Shown here in pieces: positions 1-9,164 of a stretch of 64,000 nucleotides of DNA. Position 1 is the stretch's first letter; each line of letters begins with the position of its first letter. The position numbers and the translations under genes were made by a program. Origin of the DNA: Burkholderiales bacterium C2 (GTDB taxonomy: Bacteria > Pseudomonadota > Gammaproteobacteria > Burkholderiales > Burkholderiaceae_C); assembly GCA_005503085.1 (NCBI GenBank), contig SCOI01000008.1, positions 186,001 through 250,000 on the forward strand, written 5' to 3'. Under the pieces are notes generated by a model. It was given only the letters and a program-made list of their open reading frames with translations, ran no database searches and was not told the DNA's origin.

Positions 1-1428
1 GGCGCGATCACGGCCGGCGGCTGCCTGGGCATCCTGATCCCGCCTTCGGTGCTGCTGATCGTCTACGGCGCCACCGCCGGGGTCTCGGTGGTGCAGCTCT
101 ATGCCGGCGCCTTCTTCCCCGGCCTGATGCTGGCGGGGCTGTACATCGTCTACGTCATCATCATCGCCAAGCTCAAGCCGGCGATGGCGCCGCCCTTGAC
201 GGCCGAGCAGCGCTTCGTGCCGCTGCCGCCCGATCTGCTGAAGGTCGGGGCTACCCAGGCCAAGCGTGCCGTGCCGCAACTGATCCAGGCGCTGAAGGGC
301 TCGCGCAACCATGGCGTGCCGACTTCGTACCTGCTCAAGCAGCTGGGCGTTGCGCTGCTGCCGGCGCTGCTTTTCGCGGTGGTGGCCCTGGCCAGCTACA
401 ACAGCGCGACCAAGCTGCAGCCGCTGGAGGCGCCGAACAGCGAGTTGTCCGAGATGGGGGCCGGCAGCGAGCCTGGTGGCATCGCCGAGCCCGGCGGCCT
501 GGCCGAGCCCAGCGGCGGTCTGTCCGAGCCGCCGGCCGAGGAGGAGGAACTCAAGGAGATGGGCAGCGAGGACGCCGCCAGCGAGGTGGCCAGCGAGGCC
601 GCACCCCCGGCGCCGTCCGAGGCCAGCGCCGCCGCACCAGCGGCTGCCGACGCGGTGCAGACCGAGCGCAAGCCCGCCTCCACCGGCTTCTGGATCGGTC
701 TGGGCATAGGCGCGCTGGCGCTGCTGGCCTTCTACGCCATCCTGAGCTTCGCGCGGCTCGAGATCTTCAAGATGCTGCTGTCCAGCTTCTTCCCCTTGCT
801 GGTGCTGATCATGGCGGTGCTGGGCTCCATCGTGTTCGGCTTGGCCACGCCCACCGAGGCGGCGGCGGTCGGCGCCCTGGGTGGCTTTCTGCTGGCCATC
901 GCCTACCGGCAGCTGACCCTCAACGTGGTCAAGGAAAGCGTGTTCCTGACGGCCAAGACCAGCGCGATGGTGTGCTGGCTGTTCGTCGGCTCGGCGATCT
1001 TCTCGGCGGCGTTTGCGCTGCTGGGCGGACAGGAGCTGGTCGAGCAGTGGGTGCTGAGCATGAATCTGACCAAGACCCAGTTCCTGGTGCTCAGCCAGTT
1101 CATCATCTTCATCCTCGGCTGGCCGCTGGAATGGACCGAGATCATCGTGATCTTCATGCCCATCTTCATCCCGCTGCTCGACAACTTCGGCGTCGATCCC
1201 TTGTTCTTCGGCCTGCTGGTGGCGCTGAATCTGCAGACCGCCTTCCTGAGCCCGCCGGTGGCGATGGCGGCCTTCTACCTGAAGGGCGTGGCGCCCAAGC
1301 ATGTGACCCTGAACCAGATCTTTGCCGGCATGCTGCCCTTTATGGGCATCCAGGTGGTGGCCATCGTGCTGCTCTATATCTGGCCGCAGATCGGCATGTG
1401 GCTGCCGCAGGTGCTGTACGGGCGCTGA
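1..1428 (+). CDS. TRAP transporter large permease (DctM family), 5'-truncated by the window edge
   Basis: Integral membrane permease that, with a small DctQ subunit and a periplasmic DctP binding protein, imports organic acids or similar solutes using an ion gradient. The frame is open from base 1 and begins inside a conserved DctM helix (GGCLGILIPPSVLLIVYG). The C-terminal half carries ordinary DctM helices, including FGLATPTEAAAVGALG and a segment ending NLQTAFLSPPVAMAAFYLKG. Between the two halves lies an unusual insertion at about 181-760. It holds one extra hydrophobic helix (about 340-410), an acidic Ser/Glu/Pro/Ala/Gly-rich stretch (about 430-670) and a second hydrophobic helix (about 685-750). 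The partner subunits and true start lie outside the window. Family assignment is secure; the substrate is unknown. Confidence 0.93.
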   Translation, partial: GAITAGGCLGILIPPSVLLIVYGATAGVSVVQLYAGAFFPGLMLAGLYIVYVIIIAKLKPAMAPPLTAEQRFVPLPPDLLKVGATQAKRAVPQLIQALKGSRNHGVPTSYLLKQLGVALLPALLFAVVALASYNSATKLQPLEAPNSELSEMGAGSEPGGIAEPGGLAEPSGGLSEPPAEEEELKEMGSEDAASEVASEAAPPAPSEASAAAPAAADAVQTERKPASTGFWIGLGIGALALLAFYAILSFARLEIFKMLLSSFFPLLVLIMAVLGSIVFGLATPTEAAAVGALGGFLLAIAYRQLTLNVVKESVFLTAKTSAMVCWLFVGSAIFSAAFALLGGQELVEQWVLSMNLTKTQFLVLSQFIIFILGWPLEWTEIIVIFMPIFIPLLDNFGVDPLFFGLLVALNLQTAFLSPPVAMAAFYLKGVAPKHVTLNQIFAGMLPFMGIQVVAIVLLYIWPQIGMWLPQVLYGR

Positions 1429-1473
1429 CAGGAGGACTAGCATCGGGGCAGGCCGTCTGCACAGGAGTTCATC

Positions 1474-2247
1474 ATGAATCAGCTGCTTGCCGAGTCCTCC
1501 GAAGCCATCGCCATGCCGCGCGTGCGCCAGGTCGGCATCGACCGGCCCTGGGTCTGGCTGCGCCGCGGCGGTGCTGACCTGCTGCGCACGCCGGCGCAGA
1601 GCCTGGGCACCGGCGCCCTGGTCGCGGCCATCGGCCTGGCGCTGGGTGGGGTCGGCTGGCAGGCCTCCTATATCGCGCCGGCCCTGCTGGGCGGCTTTCT
1701 GCTGGTGGCGCCCTTCCTGGCCATCGTGCTGTATGCGCTGTCGCGCCAGCTGGAGCAGGGCGGGGCGGTGGACAGCGCCCAGGCCTGGCGAGCCTGGCGG
1801 GCCAACGCCGGCTCGATCGCGCTGTTCGGCCTGATGCTGGCCCTGGCCTATATCGTCTGGGAGCGGCTGGCGGCCATCGTGTTCGCACTGTTTTATGAGG
1901 GACAGCCGCTGCAGCTGTCGCGCTGGCCGCTGGAGCTGATGTCCGGCCAGTACACCACGCTGCTGCTGGCCTTTGTCTGCGTCGGCGCGGCGCTCGCGGC
2001 CCTGGTGTTCGCGCTGGGCGTGGTCAGCGCGCCGCTGCTGATTGACCGCCCGGTGGATGCGATCACCGCGATGCTGACCAGCCTGCAATGCTGCCGCGTC
2101 AACGGCGCCGCGATGCTGCTGTGGGCCGCGCTGATCGCCGGTCTGACGGCCCTGGGTTTCGCCACGCTGATGCTGGGCCTGGTCGTGATCTTCCCGCTGC
2201 TGGCCCACGCCAGCTGGCATGCTTACCGCGACCTGGTCGAGCCTTGA
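1474..2247 (+). CDS. DUF2189 family integral membrane protein
   Basis: A 257-residue multi-pass membrane protein. It starts with a short cytoplasmic segment containing the family-like pattern of a conserved Trp/Leu/Gly stretch ahead of the first helix (RPWVWLRRGGADLLRTP). About six hydrophobic helices follow. The start at 1474 is supported by an AGGAG element eight bases upstream. It lies 45 bp downstream of the TRAP permease and could be co-transcribed with it, and it ends nine bases from the convergent chemoreceptor gene. DUF2189 proteins are predicted membrane proteins of unknown role, often near respiratory or transport genes. No catalytic motif is visible and no function is proposed. Confidence 0.82.
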   Translation: MNQLLAESSEAIAMPRVRQVGIDRPWVWLRRGGADLLRTPAQSLGTGALVAAIGLALGGVGWQASYIAPALLGGFLLVAPFLAIVLYALSRQLEQGGAVDSAQAWRAWRANAGSIALFGLMLALAYIVWERLAAIVFALFYEGQPLQLSRWPLELMSGQYTTLLLAFVCVGAALAALVFALGVVSAPLLIDRPVDAITAMLTSLQCCRVNGAAMLLWAALIAGLTALGFATLMLGLVVIFPLLAHASWHAYRDLVEP

Positions 2248-2256
2248 TGAATCCGC

Positions 2257-3786
2257 TCAGGCGGGCTGTGCCTCCAGCCTGAAGGCCTCGACCAGGCCGG
2301 CCAGCTGGGCCGCCTGGGTCTGCATGCTGGCGGCCGCCGCCGCACTCTGCTCGACCAGGGCCGAGTTTTGCTGGGTCATGGTGTCCAGATGGGCGACGGC
2401 CTGGTTGACCTGGCCGATGGCCTGGCTCTGTTCGCGGCTGGTGGCGCTGACCTCGCCCAGCACATCGGCGACGCGGCGCACGCTGCCGACCACCTCGCTC
2501 ATCGTGCTGCCGGCCTGGTTCACCAGCGAGGAGCCGGCATCGACCTCCGAGACGCTGGCGCCGATCAAGCCCTTGATCTCCTTTGCCGCCTCGGCGCTGC
2601 GCTGCGCCAGCGAGCGCACCTCGGACGCCACGACCGCGAAGCCGCGGCCCTGCTCGCCGGCGCGCGCCGCCTCGACGGCCGCATTCAGCGCCAGGATATT
2701 GGTCTGGAAGGCGATGCCGTCGATCACGCCGATGATGTCGCCAATGCGGCCCGAGCTGCTCTGGATGCGGCCCATGCTGGCCACCACCTGACCCACCACA
2801 TCGCCGCCGCTCTGCGCCACCTGGGCCGCATTCAGCGCCAGCTGGTTGGCGGTGGCGGCCGAGTCGGAGGAGTGGCGCACGGTGGCGGTCAATTCTTCCA
2901 TCGTCGAGGCGGTCTGCTGCAGGCTGCTGGCGGCCTCCTCGGTGCGGTGGCTCAAGTCGGCATTGCCCTCGGCGATCTCGCTGGCCGCGGTGCGGATGTT
3001 CTCGGCGCCGGAGCGCACCGACTGCACGATATCGCGTAGCGATACCACCATGGTATTGAGCCCGCGCTGCAGATCGCCGATCTCGTCGCTGCGCTCGCCG
3101 CTGGCGATCTGTACCGACAGGTCGCCGCTGCCGATGCGCTCGGTGGCGGCCAAGGCAGCGCGCAGTGGCGGCACGATGGCGCGCACCATCAGCCCGGTCG
3201 AGACCAGCAGCAGCAGCACGACGGCGCCCAGCACGCTGGCGGTGATCGTGATGTCGATGCTGCGCGAGCGCTGGGCCTCGGCGGCCAGGGCCACCGCGCG
3301 CTCATGCTGGAGGTCGACAAAGGACTTCTGCGCATCGAGATAGCTGTTCAGCTCGCCGCGCACCTTGGCGATGGCGGCCTCGCTGCGCTCCTTGGCGGCG
3401 CTGTTGCGCGAGGCGATATAGCTGGCCCGGGTCTTGGCGATGTTGGCCAGGCTGGCCTTCTCGGCCTCCGATTCGGCGGCCGCGTCGATCTTCTTCTGCA
3501 GCTCCGAGATGGCGGCCGAGGTGGCATCCATCTCGGGCTTGAGCTGGCCGGCCAGCGCCGTGTCCTGGCTCATCAGGCCGGCCATGGTGCGGGCCGCATT
3601 GGCCTGGGTCAGGCCGGCCCATTGCAGCGCCATCTCGAGCTTGTCGCGCTGCGCGGTCTGGGCCTGCTGCTCGCTGGCCAGTTCGCTGGAGGTGCGCCAG
3701 CTGGAGACCACGGTCACCGCCGTCAGCAGCACGGCGGTCGCGAGCGTGGGGAGCCACAGACGGAAAGAGATGCCCAACTTTTTCAT
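2257..3786 (-). CDS. methyl-accepting chemotaxis protein
   Basis: Membrane chemoreceptor that passes ligand state to CheA/CheW. The 509 residues show an N-terminal transmembrane helix (about 11-29), an all-helical periplasmic domain of about 160 residues (four-helix-bundle type), a second helix (about 188-212) and a HAMP linker. The long cytoplasmic signalling coiled coil has the near-invariant hairpin tip [20 protein letters not shown] followed by [20 protein letters not shown]. There is no C-terminal NWE(T/S)F-type pentapeptide, so adaptation enzymes would act without tethering. An AGGAGA element precedes the ATG. No che genes are nearby, which is usual for scattered receptors. The ligand is unknown. 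Confidence 0.96.
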   Translation of the reverse strand: MKKLGISFRLWLPTLATAVLLTAVTVVSSWRTSSELASEQQAQTAQRDKLEMALQWAGLTQANAARTMAGLMSQDTALAGQLKPEMDATSAAISELQKKIDAAAESEAEKASLANIAKTRASYIASRNSAAKERSEAAIAKVRGELNSYLDAQKSFVDLQHERAVALAAEAQRSRSIDITITASVLGAVVLLLLVSTGLMVRAIVPPLRAALAATERIGSGDLSVQIASGERSDEIGDLQRGLNTMVVSLRDIVQSVRSGAENIRTAASEIAEGNADLSHRTEEAASSLQQTASTMEELTATVRHSSDSAATANQLALNAAQVAQSGGDVVGQVVASMGRIQSSSGRIGDIIGVIDGIAFQTNILALNAAVEAARAGEQGRGFAVVASEVRSLAQRSAEAAKEIKGLIGASVSEVDAGSSLVNQAGSTMSEVVGSVRRVADVLGEVSATSREQSQAIGQVNQAVAHLDTMTQQNSALVEQSAAAAASMQTQAAQLAGLVEAFRLEAQPA

Positions 3787-3906
3787 CGCATGTCTCCTGC
3801 TGGCCGAGCTCCGGCCTTATGCCGTCGATTGAATGCCGCTGCGCCGCAATAGTCAATGCGGAACAGTCATTGTTTTGGCGCCCAGACCTGAGCCTTGTGC
3901 GGTGTG

Positions 3907-3942
3907 TCAACAAAAAGCCCGCAGGTCTTGGCGCTGCGGGCT
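3907..3942 (-). terminator. intrinsic terminator of the downstream-facing binding-protein gene
   Basis: A perfect 9-bp inverted repeat (AGCCCGCAG at 3916-3924, CTGCGGGCT at 3934-3942) with a 9-base loop. Read on the minus strand, it is followed by a run of five T residues and then GTTG. It sits about 45 bp beyond the stop of the gene at 3985-4794, as expected for its terminator. The remaining bases between 3787 and 3984 show nothing else clear. Confidence 0.85.
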
Positions 3943-3984
3943 GCGGATCAGGCCGACGGGGTCAGGCCTTGCGCACGGGACTCT

Positions 3985-4794
3985 TCAGCGCCCGCAAAAC
4001 TCGGTCTGCGTCGCCGGATGCAGCTGGGCGTACCTGGTTTCGAGGGCCTGCTGCTGGGCCTGCAACCACGCGACCTGGGCCGGCTGCTTCAGGAACGAAC
4101 TCAGCTGCGGCAGCACGGCCAGGTGCTTGGAGCGCTTGGACATCTGCATGAACAGCTGCCCCTCGATCACCTTGCCCGGCAGCACGCGCAACTGCCCCTC
4201 GCAGCCCATATTGCGTATCAATTGCTGGCCTGCGATGCGTGCCGTGATTACCGCATCGAGTCGATCAAGGGCGAGCTTTTGCAGATTGTGCGTTTCACTG
4301 ATCGCAATATCGAGCCGGGCATGTTGCGCCAGATAGCTGTCGAACTCCGATCCGAAGCTCACGCCACGCCCCATGCCGATGCGCAGACCCTTCAGGTCGG
4401 CCCAGGACCTGTAGACCAGGTGGCTGTTTCGGCGCACGATCAGCACCGCTTCGTTGCGGCCGACCGGTGGTTCCACCATCACCGCATACTCGCGCCGCTT
4501 GTCGGTCGCAAAGCCGCACAGGTTCAGGTCGACCTCGCCGGTCTCGACCATCAGCTGGCAACGGCTCCACGGGCCTGGCGGCTCCACCTGCAGCGCCAGC
4601 CCAACGGCCGAGAAGGCCTGCCGCGCGGCGTCCACGCAAACGCCGATCAGCTGCCCCTCATGATCCCAGCTCATCGGCGGCGCGGCCGGGTGACCGCAGG
4701 CCCGCACAAGCGGCCGCTCGTCCAGCTTGTCCTTGCCCCATGCACCGGTGTTCAGGCACATCAGCAGGACAAGGAAGCAGCGGCACAGCAGCAT
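3985..4794 (-). CDS. periplasmic solute-binding protein, family 3 (PBPb-like)
   Basis: A 269-residue secreted protein with a short hydrophobic signal sequence (MLLCRCFLVLLMCLNTGAWG, cleavage probably after residue 20) and the two-lobe architecture of bacterial extracellular solute-binding family 3. Recognisable features are a ligand-pocket segment near residues 30-45 (RACGHPAAPPMSWD), the DLNLCGFATDKRREY region and an LKGLRIGMGRG hinge-like segment. No ABC permease or ATPase is adjacent. Such orphan proteins in this group often serve as sensors or are simply uncharacterised. It is a single-gene transcript ending at the terminator at 3907-3942. It resembles the orphan binding protein at 43446-44216 in size and architecture. 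Ligand unknown. Confidence 0.8.
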   Translation of the reverse strand: MLLCRCFLVLLMCLNTGAWGKDKLDERPLVRACGHPAAPPMSWDHEGQLIGVCVDAARQAFSAVGLALQVEPPGPWSRCQLMVETGEVDLNLCGFATDKRREYAVMVEPPVGRNEAVLIVRRNSHLVYRSWADLKGLRIGMGRGVSFGSEFDSYLAQHARLDIAISETHNLQKLALDRLDAVITARIAGQQLIRNMGCEGQLRVLPGKVIEGQLFMQMSKRSKHLAVLPQLSSFLKQPAQVAWLQAQQQALETRYAQLHPATQTEFCGR

Positions 4795-4831
4795 GGGCCC
4801 ATGATACCCAGCCAGGCCGCGATCTGAGGGC

Positions 4832-7800
4832 TCAGAGGCCGGCCAGCAGGCGCTCCCAGTGGGCCCGGGCCAGCCGCTGATGGCGCTCCTTCACATGGCC
4901 GTAGCCGCGGATGTCCTCGGGCACGCGGGCCAGCTCGACCGCAGTGGCCAAGTTGTCCGCCGACAGCTTGGCCAGCGCGCGTTCGATGCCGGCGCGGTAG
5001 TCGACGATCCATTGGCGCTCCATCTTGCGCTCCTCGGTGCGGCCGAAGATGTCGAAGGCGGTGCCGCGCAGACCCTTGAGCTTGGCCAGCAGGCCGAAGG
5101 CCGGGCGAATCCAGCCGCCCATCTGCTGCTTGATCAGCTCGCCCTTGTCGTTCTTCTTGGCCAAGAGCGGCGGGGCCAGATGGTGAACCAGCTTGTAGTC
5201 GCCCTCGAACTGCGCGGCGATCTTGTCGGTGAAGCTCTTGTCGGTATGCAGGCGCGCGACCTCGTACTCGTCCTTGTAGGCCATCAGCTTGAACAGATAG
5301 CGGGCCACCGCCTCGCTGAGCCTGGTCGAGGACAGCGGCGCCTCGGCGGCGCGCACCTTGTCGACAAAGGTCCGGTAAGTCTGCGCGTAGGCAGCGTCCT
5401 GGTAGCCGGTCAGGAACTCGACCCGCTTGGTGATGATCTCGTCGAGGCCGGGGCGCTTGACGAACTGGATCACCTGGGTCGCAGCGAACAAGGCCTGCAC
5501 GGCGGCCAGATCCTCGGCGCAGCGGCGGCCCCATTCGAACGCGGCCTTGTTGTTGTCGATCTGCACGCCGTTGAGCTCGATCGCCCGCATCAGCGCGGCA
5601 TAGGACAGCGGCACCCGGCCCTGCTGCCAGGCATAGCCCAGCATCAGCGGGTTGGTGTAGAGCGAATCGCCCAGCAGCTTGACCGAGACCTCCTCGGCAT
5701 CGAACTTGCCCAGCAGGGCCGGGCCCACCGCCTTGGCCACCGCGCTCTCGCAGGCGGCGCCGGGGAAACTCCAGTTGGCGTCGTTGACCAGGCTGGCGGT
5801 CGGCGAGCCATGGGTGTTCAGCGCCACATAGGTGCGGCCCTCACGCATCACGGCCAGCGTGGTCTTGTTGGCCGCGACGATGGAGTCGCAGGCGATCACC
5901 AGATCGGCCTCGGCCGTGCCGACCTTGGTGCAGTGGATGTCCTCGGCACGGTTGGCGATCTGGATATGGCTCCAGGTGGCGCCCCCCTTCTGCGCCAGGC
6001 CGGCCGCATCCTGGGTGATCACGCCCTTGCCTTCCAGATGCGCGGCCATGCCCAGCAACTGGCCTATCGTGATCACGCCGGTGCCGCCGACACCGCCGAC
6101 AACGATGCCCCAGGCCCGCTCGGGGTTCGGAATCAGCGGCTGCGGCAGGGCCGGCAGGCTGCTGTCGAAGGGACTGAGCTTGCTGTCCTTCTTGGGCTTC
6201 TTCAGCTCGCCGCCCTCGACGGTGACGAAGCTCGGGCAGAAGCCCTTGACGCAGCTGTAGTCCTTGTTGCAGCTGTTCTGGTTGATCTGGCGCTTGCGGC
6301 CGAACTCGGTCTCCAGCGGCTCCACCGACAGGCAGTTGCTCTGGATCGAGCAGTCGCCGCAGCCCTCGCAGACCAGCTCGTTGATGACGACGCGCTTGGC
6401 CGGGTCCACCAGCTTGCCGCGCTTGCGGCGGCGGCGCTTCTCGGTCGCACAGGTCTGGTCGTAGATGATGACCGAGGTGCCGACGATCTCGCGGAACTGG
6501 CGCTGGATCGCGTCCAGCTCGTCGCGGTGGTGCACGGTGACACCGGCCAGCAGTGCGACGCCGTTGTACTTGCTCGGCTCGTCGGTGACGATGCAGAGCT
6601 TGGCCACGCCCTCGGCGGTGACGCTCTGCATGATCTGCATCACGCTATGGCCCTCGGGGCGCTCGCCGACCTGCTGGCCGCCGGTCATCGCGACCGCGTC
6701 GTTATAGAGGATCTTGTAGGTGATGTTGACGCCGGAGGCGATGCTCTGGCGGATTGCCAGCAGGCCGCTGTGGAAGTAGGTGCCGTCGCCGAGGTTGGCG
6801 AAGATGTGCTTCTCGGTCGTGAACGGTTGCTGGCCCACCCAGGGCACGCCCTCGCCACCCATCTGCGTGAAGGTGGCGGTGTTGCGGCCGGGCATCCAGG
6901 ACACCATGTAGTGGCAGCCGATGCCGGCCACCGCCCGCGAGCCCTCGGGCACGCGGGTGCTGGTGTTGTGCGGGCAGCCCGAGCAGAACCAGGGCGTGCG
7001 GTCGGCACCGCCGGCGGTCTTTTCCTCGAGCTTCAGCGAGTTCTCTTTGGCGTCGATGATGGCCACGCGCGCATCCAGGCGCGACTGCACATCGGCGTCG
7101 ACACCCAGTTTCTTCAGGCGCTTGGCGATCGCGCGGGCAATGATGGCCGGGGTCAGGTCGGCCTGCGGGCGCAGCAGCCAGTTCTGGCTGGGGTTGGGCT
7201 GGTTCCACTCGCCGCCGGTGTTGTCGCCCTCGATCTCGTCGAACTTGCCCAGCACATTCGGGCGCACATCGGGACGCCAGTTGTAGAGCTCCTCCTTGAC
7301 CTGGTACTCGATCATCTGGCGCTTCTCTTCGACCACCAGGATCTCCTGCAGGCCTTGCGCGAAGTCACGCGTGATCGTCGCTTCCAGCGGCCACACCACA
7401 TTGACCTTGTGCAGCCGGATGCCCAGACGCCGGCAGGTGTCGTCGTCCAGACCCAGGTCGTGCAGGGCCTGGCGGGTGTCGTTGTAGGCCTTGCCGCTGG
7501 CGATGATGCCGAAGCGGTCCTGCGGCGTGCTGATGACGTTGTAGTTCAGCTTGTTGGCGCGGATATAGGCCAGCGCGGCGTACCACTTGTAATCCATCAG
7601 CCGCGCTTCCTGCTCCAGCGGCGCATCGGGCCAGCGGATGTGCAGGCCGCCCTCGGGCATCTGGAAGTCTTCCGGCAGGATGATGTTGACGCGGTCCGGA
7701 TCAACGCTGATCGAGCTGGACGACTCGACGATCTCCTGAATCGTCTTCAGGCCCGACCACAGGCCCGAGAAGCGGCTGAGCGCAAACGCATGCAGGCCCA

Positions 7801-8377
7801 TATCCAGGATGTCCTGCACGCTGCTCGGGAAGAACACCGGGAAGCCGACCGCCTTGAAGACGTGGTCGCTCTGGTGCGCGGCGGTCGAGCTCTTGGCGAT
7901 ATGGTCGTCGCCGGCCACCGCGATCACGCCGCCATGCTTGGCCGTGCCGGCCATGTTCGCGTGCTTGAACACATCGATGCAGCGGTCAACCCCTGGCCCC
8001 TTGCCGTACCAGATGCCGAACACGCCGTCGAACTTGTTCTTCTCGGGGAACAGATCGAGCTGCTGCGTGCCCCAGACGGCGGTGGCGCCCAACTCCTCGT
8101 TGACGCCCGGCTGGAACACGATGTTCTGCTTGGCCAGATGTTTCTTGGCCTGCATCAGCATCTGGTCGTAGCCGCCCAGCGGCGAGCCGCGATAGCCGGA
8201 GATGAAGCCGGCGGTGTTCAGGCCGACCATCGCATCGCGGGTGCGCTGCAGCATCGGCAGCCGCACCAGGGCCTGCACACCGCTCATGAAGGCGCGCCCA
8301 TGGTCGAGCGCGTATTTGTCGTCCAGCGAGACCTTTTCTAGGGCGCGCAAGATGTGTTCGGGTAGCGGTGCGTTCAT
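4832..8377 (-). CDS. fused indolepyruvate ferredoxin oxidoreductase family protein (IorA-IorB type)
   Basis: A 1181-residue thiamine-diphosphate enzyme expected to oxidise 2-oxo acids (aryl- or branched-chain pyruvates from amino-acid breakdown) to acyl-CoA with transfer of electrons to ferredoxin. The N-terminal part is the pyrimidine-binding domain (ALVRLPMLQRTRD, GYRGSPLGGYDQML), followed by the central ThDP/Mg domain (NLGDGTYFHSGLLAIRQS). Near residues 665-720 there is a Cys-rich iron-sulphur segment (CEGCGDCSIQSNC and NKDYSCVKGFCPS). The C-terminal IorB-like half begins VVGGVGGTGVITIGQLL. I chose the ATG at 8377 (MNAPLPEHILRALEKV) because AGGAG lies just upstream; an in-frame extension exists but lacks a ribosome site. 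The Lrp-type gene is divergent, suggesting amino-acid-responsive control. The exact substrate is not determinable. Confidence 0.93.
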   Translation of the reverse strand: MNAPLPEHILRALEKVSLDDKYALDHGRAFMSGVQALVRLPMLQRTRDAMVGLNTAGFISGYRGSPLGGYDQMLMQAKKHLAKQNIVFQPGVNEELGATAVWGTQQLDLFPEKNKFDGVFGIWYGKGPGVDRCIDVFKHANMAGTAKHGGVIAVAGDDHIAKSSTAAHQSDHVFKAVGFPVFFPSSVQDILDMGLHAFALSRFSGLWSGLKTIQEIVESSSSISVDPDRVNIILPEDFQMPEGGLHIRWPDAPLEQEARLMDYKWYAALAYIRANKLNYNVISTPQDRFGIIASGKAYNDTRQALHDLGLDDDTCRRLGIRLHKVNVVWPLEATITRDFAQGLQEILVVEEKRQMIEYQVKEELYNWRPDVRPNVLGKFDEIEGDNTGGEWNQPNPSQNWLLRPQADLTPAIIARAIAKRLKKLGVDADVQSRLDARVAIIDAKENSLKLEEKTAGGADRTPWFCSGCPHNTSTRVPEGSRAVAGIGCHYMVSWMPGRNTATFTQMGGEGVPWVGQQPFTTEKHIFANLGDGTYFHSGLLAIRQSIASGVNITYKILYNDAVAMTGGQQVGERPEGHSVMQIMQSVTAEGVAKLCIVTDEPSKYNGVALLAGVTVHHRDELDAIQRQFREIVGTSVIIYDQTCATEKRRRRKRGKLVDPAKRVVINELVCEGCGDCSIQSNCLSVEPLETEFGRKRQINQNSCNKDYSCVKGFCPSFVTVEGGELKKPKKDSKLSPFDSSLPALPQPLIPNPERAWGIVVGGVGGTGVITIGQLLGMAAHLEGKGVITQDAAGLAQKGGATWSHIQIANRAEDIHCTKVGTAEADLVIACDSIVAANKTTLAVMREGRTYVALNTHGSPTASLVNDANWSFPGAACESAVAKAVGPALLGKFDAEEVSVKLLGDSLYTNPLMLGYAWQQGRVPLSYAALMRAIELNGVQIDNNKAAFEWGRRCAEDLAAVQALFAATQVIQFVKRPGLDEIITKRVEFLTGYQDAAYAQTYRTFVDKVRAAEAPLSSTRLSEAVARYLFKLMAYKDEYEVARLHTDKSFTDKIAAQFEGDYKLVHHLAPPLLAKKNDKGELIKQQMGGWIRPAFGLLAKLKGLRGTAFDIFGRTEERKMERQWIVDYRAGIERALAKLSADNLATAVELARVPEDIRGYGHVKERHQRLARAHWERLLAGL

Positions 8378-8527
8378 TGGCTTCGGTCTCCTGTGGGGCG
8401 ACAAGCAGCGTCGGCCACTTGTGGCGGCCGCGCTGATCGTGAGTATGGGTCTTTTGAGGCCCGCCGCGCAGTGTAGGGAAAGCGGCCCGCGTGGTGCTTT
8501 CTCATTGGCGCGCAAAATCGGCCTCTG

Positions 8528-8544
8528 GAGCAATAATCTTGCTC
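8528..8544. promoter_or_regulatory. candidate Lrp-type operator palindrome
   Basis: GAGCAATAATCTTGCTC is a perfect 6+5+6 inverted repeat in the only AT-richer stretch between the divergent oxidoreductase and Lrp-type genes. It resembles Lrp/AsnC operators (AG...CT ends with an AT-rich centre), although it is two bases longer than the classical 15-bp consensus. A second inverted repeat, CAAATC (8544-8549) with GATTTG (8559-8564), abuts it and reaches the ribosome site of the regulator. That arrangement suits autoregulation. The binding protein is inferred from position only. Confidence 0.55.
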
Positions 8545-8566
8545 AAATCTACATTGAGGATTTGGT

Positions 8567-9148
8567 TTGGCTTCCAGAAAGCCCTTATCAGGGCAAACCA
8601 TTAGAAATAACTCCGAGGCCGACGGCGATGCGGAGCCGGGCGAGGGCCTGGACCGTTATCACATCGCCATCCTGGTGGAGCTGCAGCGCGACGCGCGCCT
8701 CTCGAACGCCGAGCTGGCCGCGCGCATCGGCCTGTCGGCCGCACCAACCTGGCGGCGCGTGCGCTGGCTGGAGGACCGGGGCTATATCACCGGCTACCGC
8801 GCCGAGATTGATCGCCGCAAGGTCGGCCTGGGCGTGCTGGCCTTTGTGCGGGTGGATACCGAGCGCAGCGCCGGCAGCGTCACCCGCGAGCTGGAGGCCG
8901 CGATCCGCGCCCTGCCGGAGGTCGTGGCCTGCCACTACATCTCGGGCGCCGGCACCTTCGAGCTGCAGGTGATGGCCACCGATCTGGACGCCTTCTCGCG
9001 CTTTTCGATCGACACCTTGCTGAACCTGCCCAATGTGAAGGACATCCACACCAGTTTCTCGCTGGGCGAGGTCAAGGCCGGCGCGGCGATGCCGCTGACG
9101 CATTTGCAATCCTTGAGCAATCGTGCCACCGGAAAGACGGGCGCTTGA
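8567..9148 (+). CDS. Lrp/AsnC family transcriptional regulator
   Basis: A 193-residue DNA-binding regulator. An N-terminal AsnC-type helix-turn-helix spans about residues 28-85 (LDRYHIAILVELQRDARLSN, then LAARIGLSAAPTWRRVRWLE). The RAM effector-binding domain covers about 95-175 and includes VVACHYISGAGTFELQV, typical of amino-acid-sensing members. The start is a TTG at 8567, six bases after GAGGA. No ATG with a better site lies before the helix-turn-helix, so the first 27 residues are less certain. It is divergent from the oxidoreductase gene at 4832-8377 and most likely controls it, perhaps with an aromatic or branched-chain amino acid as co-effector. The target assignment is inference. Confidence 0.92.
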   Translation: MASRKPLSGQTIRNNSEADGDAEPGEGLDRYHIAILVELQRDARLSNAELAARIGLSAAPTWRRVRWLEDRGYITGYRAEIDRRKVGLGVLAFVRVDTERSAGSVTRELEAAIRALPEVVACHYISGAGTFELQVMATDLDAFSRFSIDTLLNLPNVKDIHTSFSLGEVKAGAAMPLTHLQSLSNRATGKTGA

Positions 9149-9164
9149 GTTAGGCTCGCCGCCC

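Noticed and set aside
4859-8341. Open frame of about 1160 codons opposite the oxidoreductase gene
   Set aside because: Ala/Gly/Arg/His/Gln/Val-rich translation without domains; a product of very high GC in the antisense of a real, well-conserved gene.
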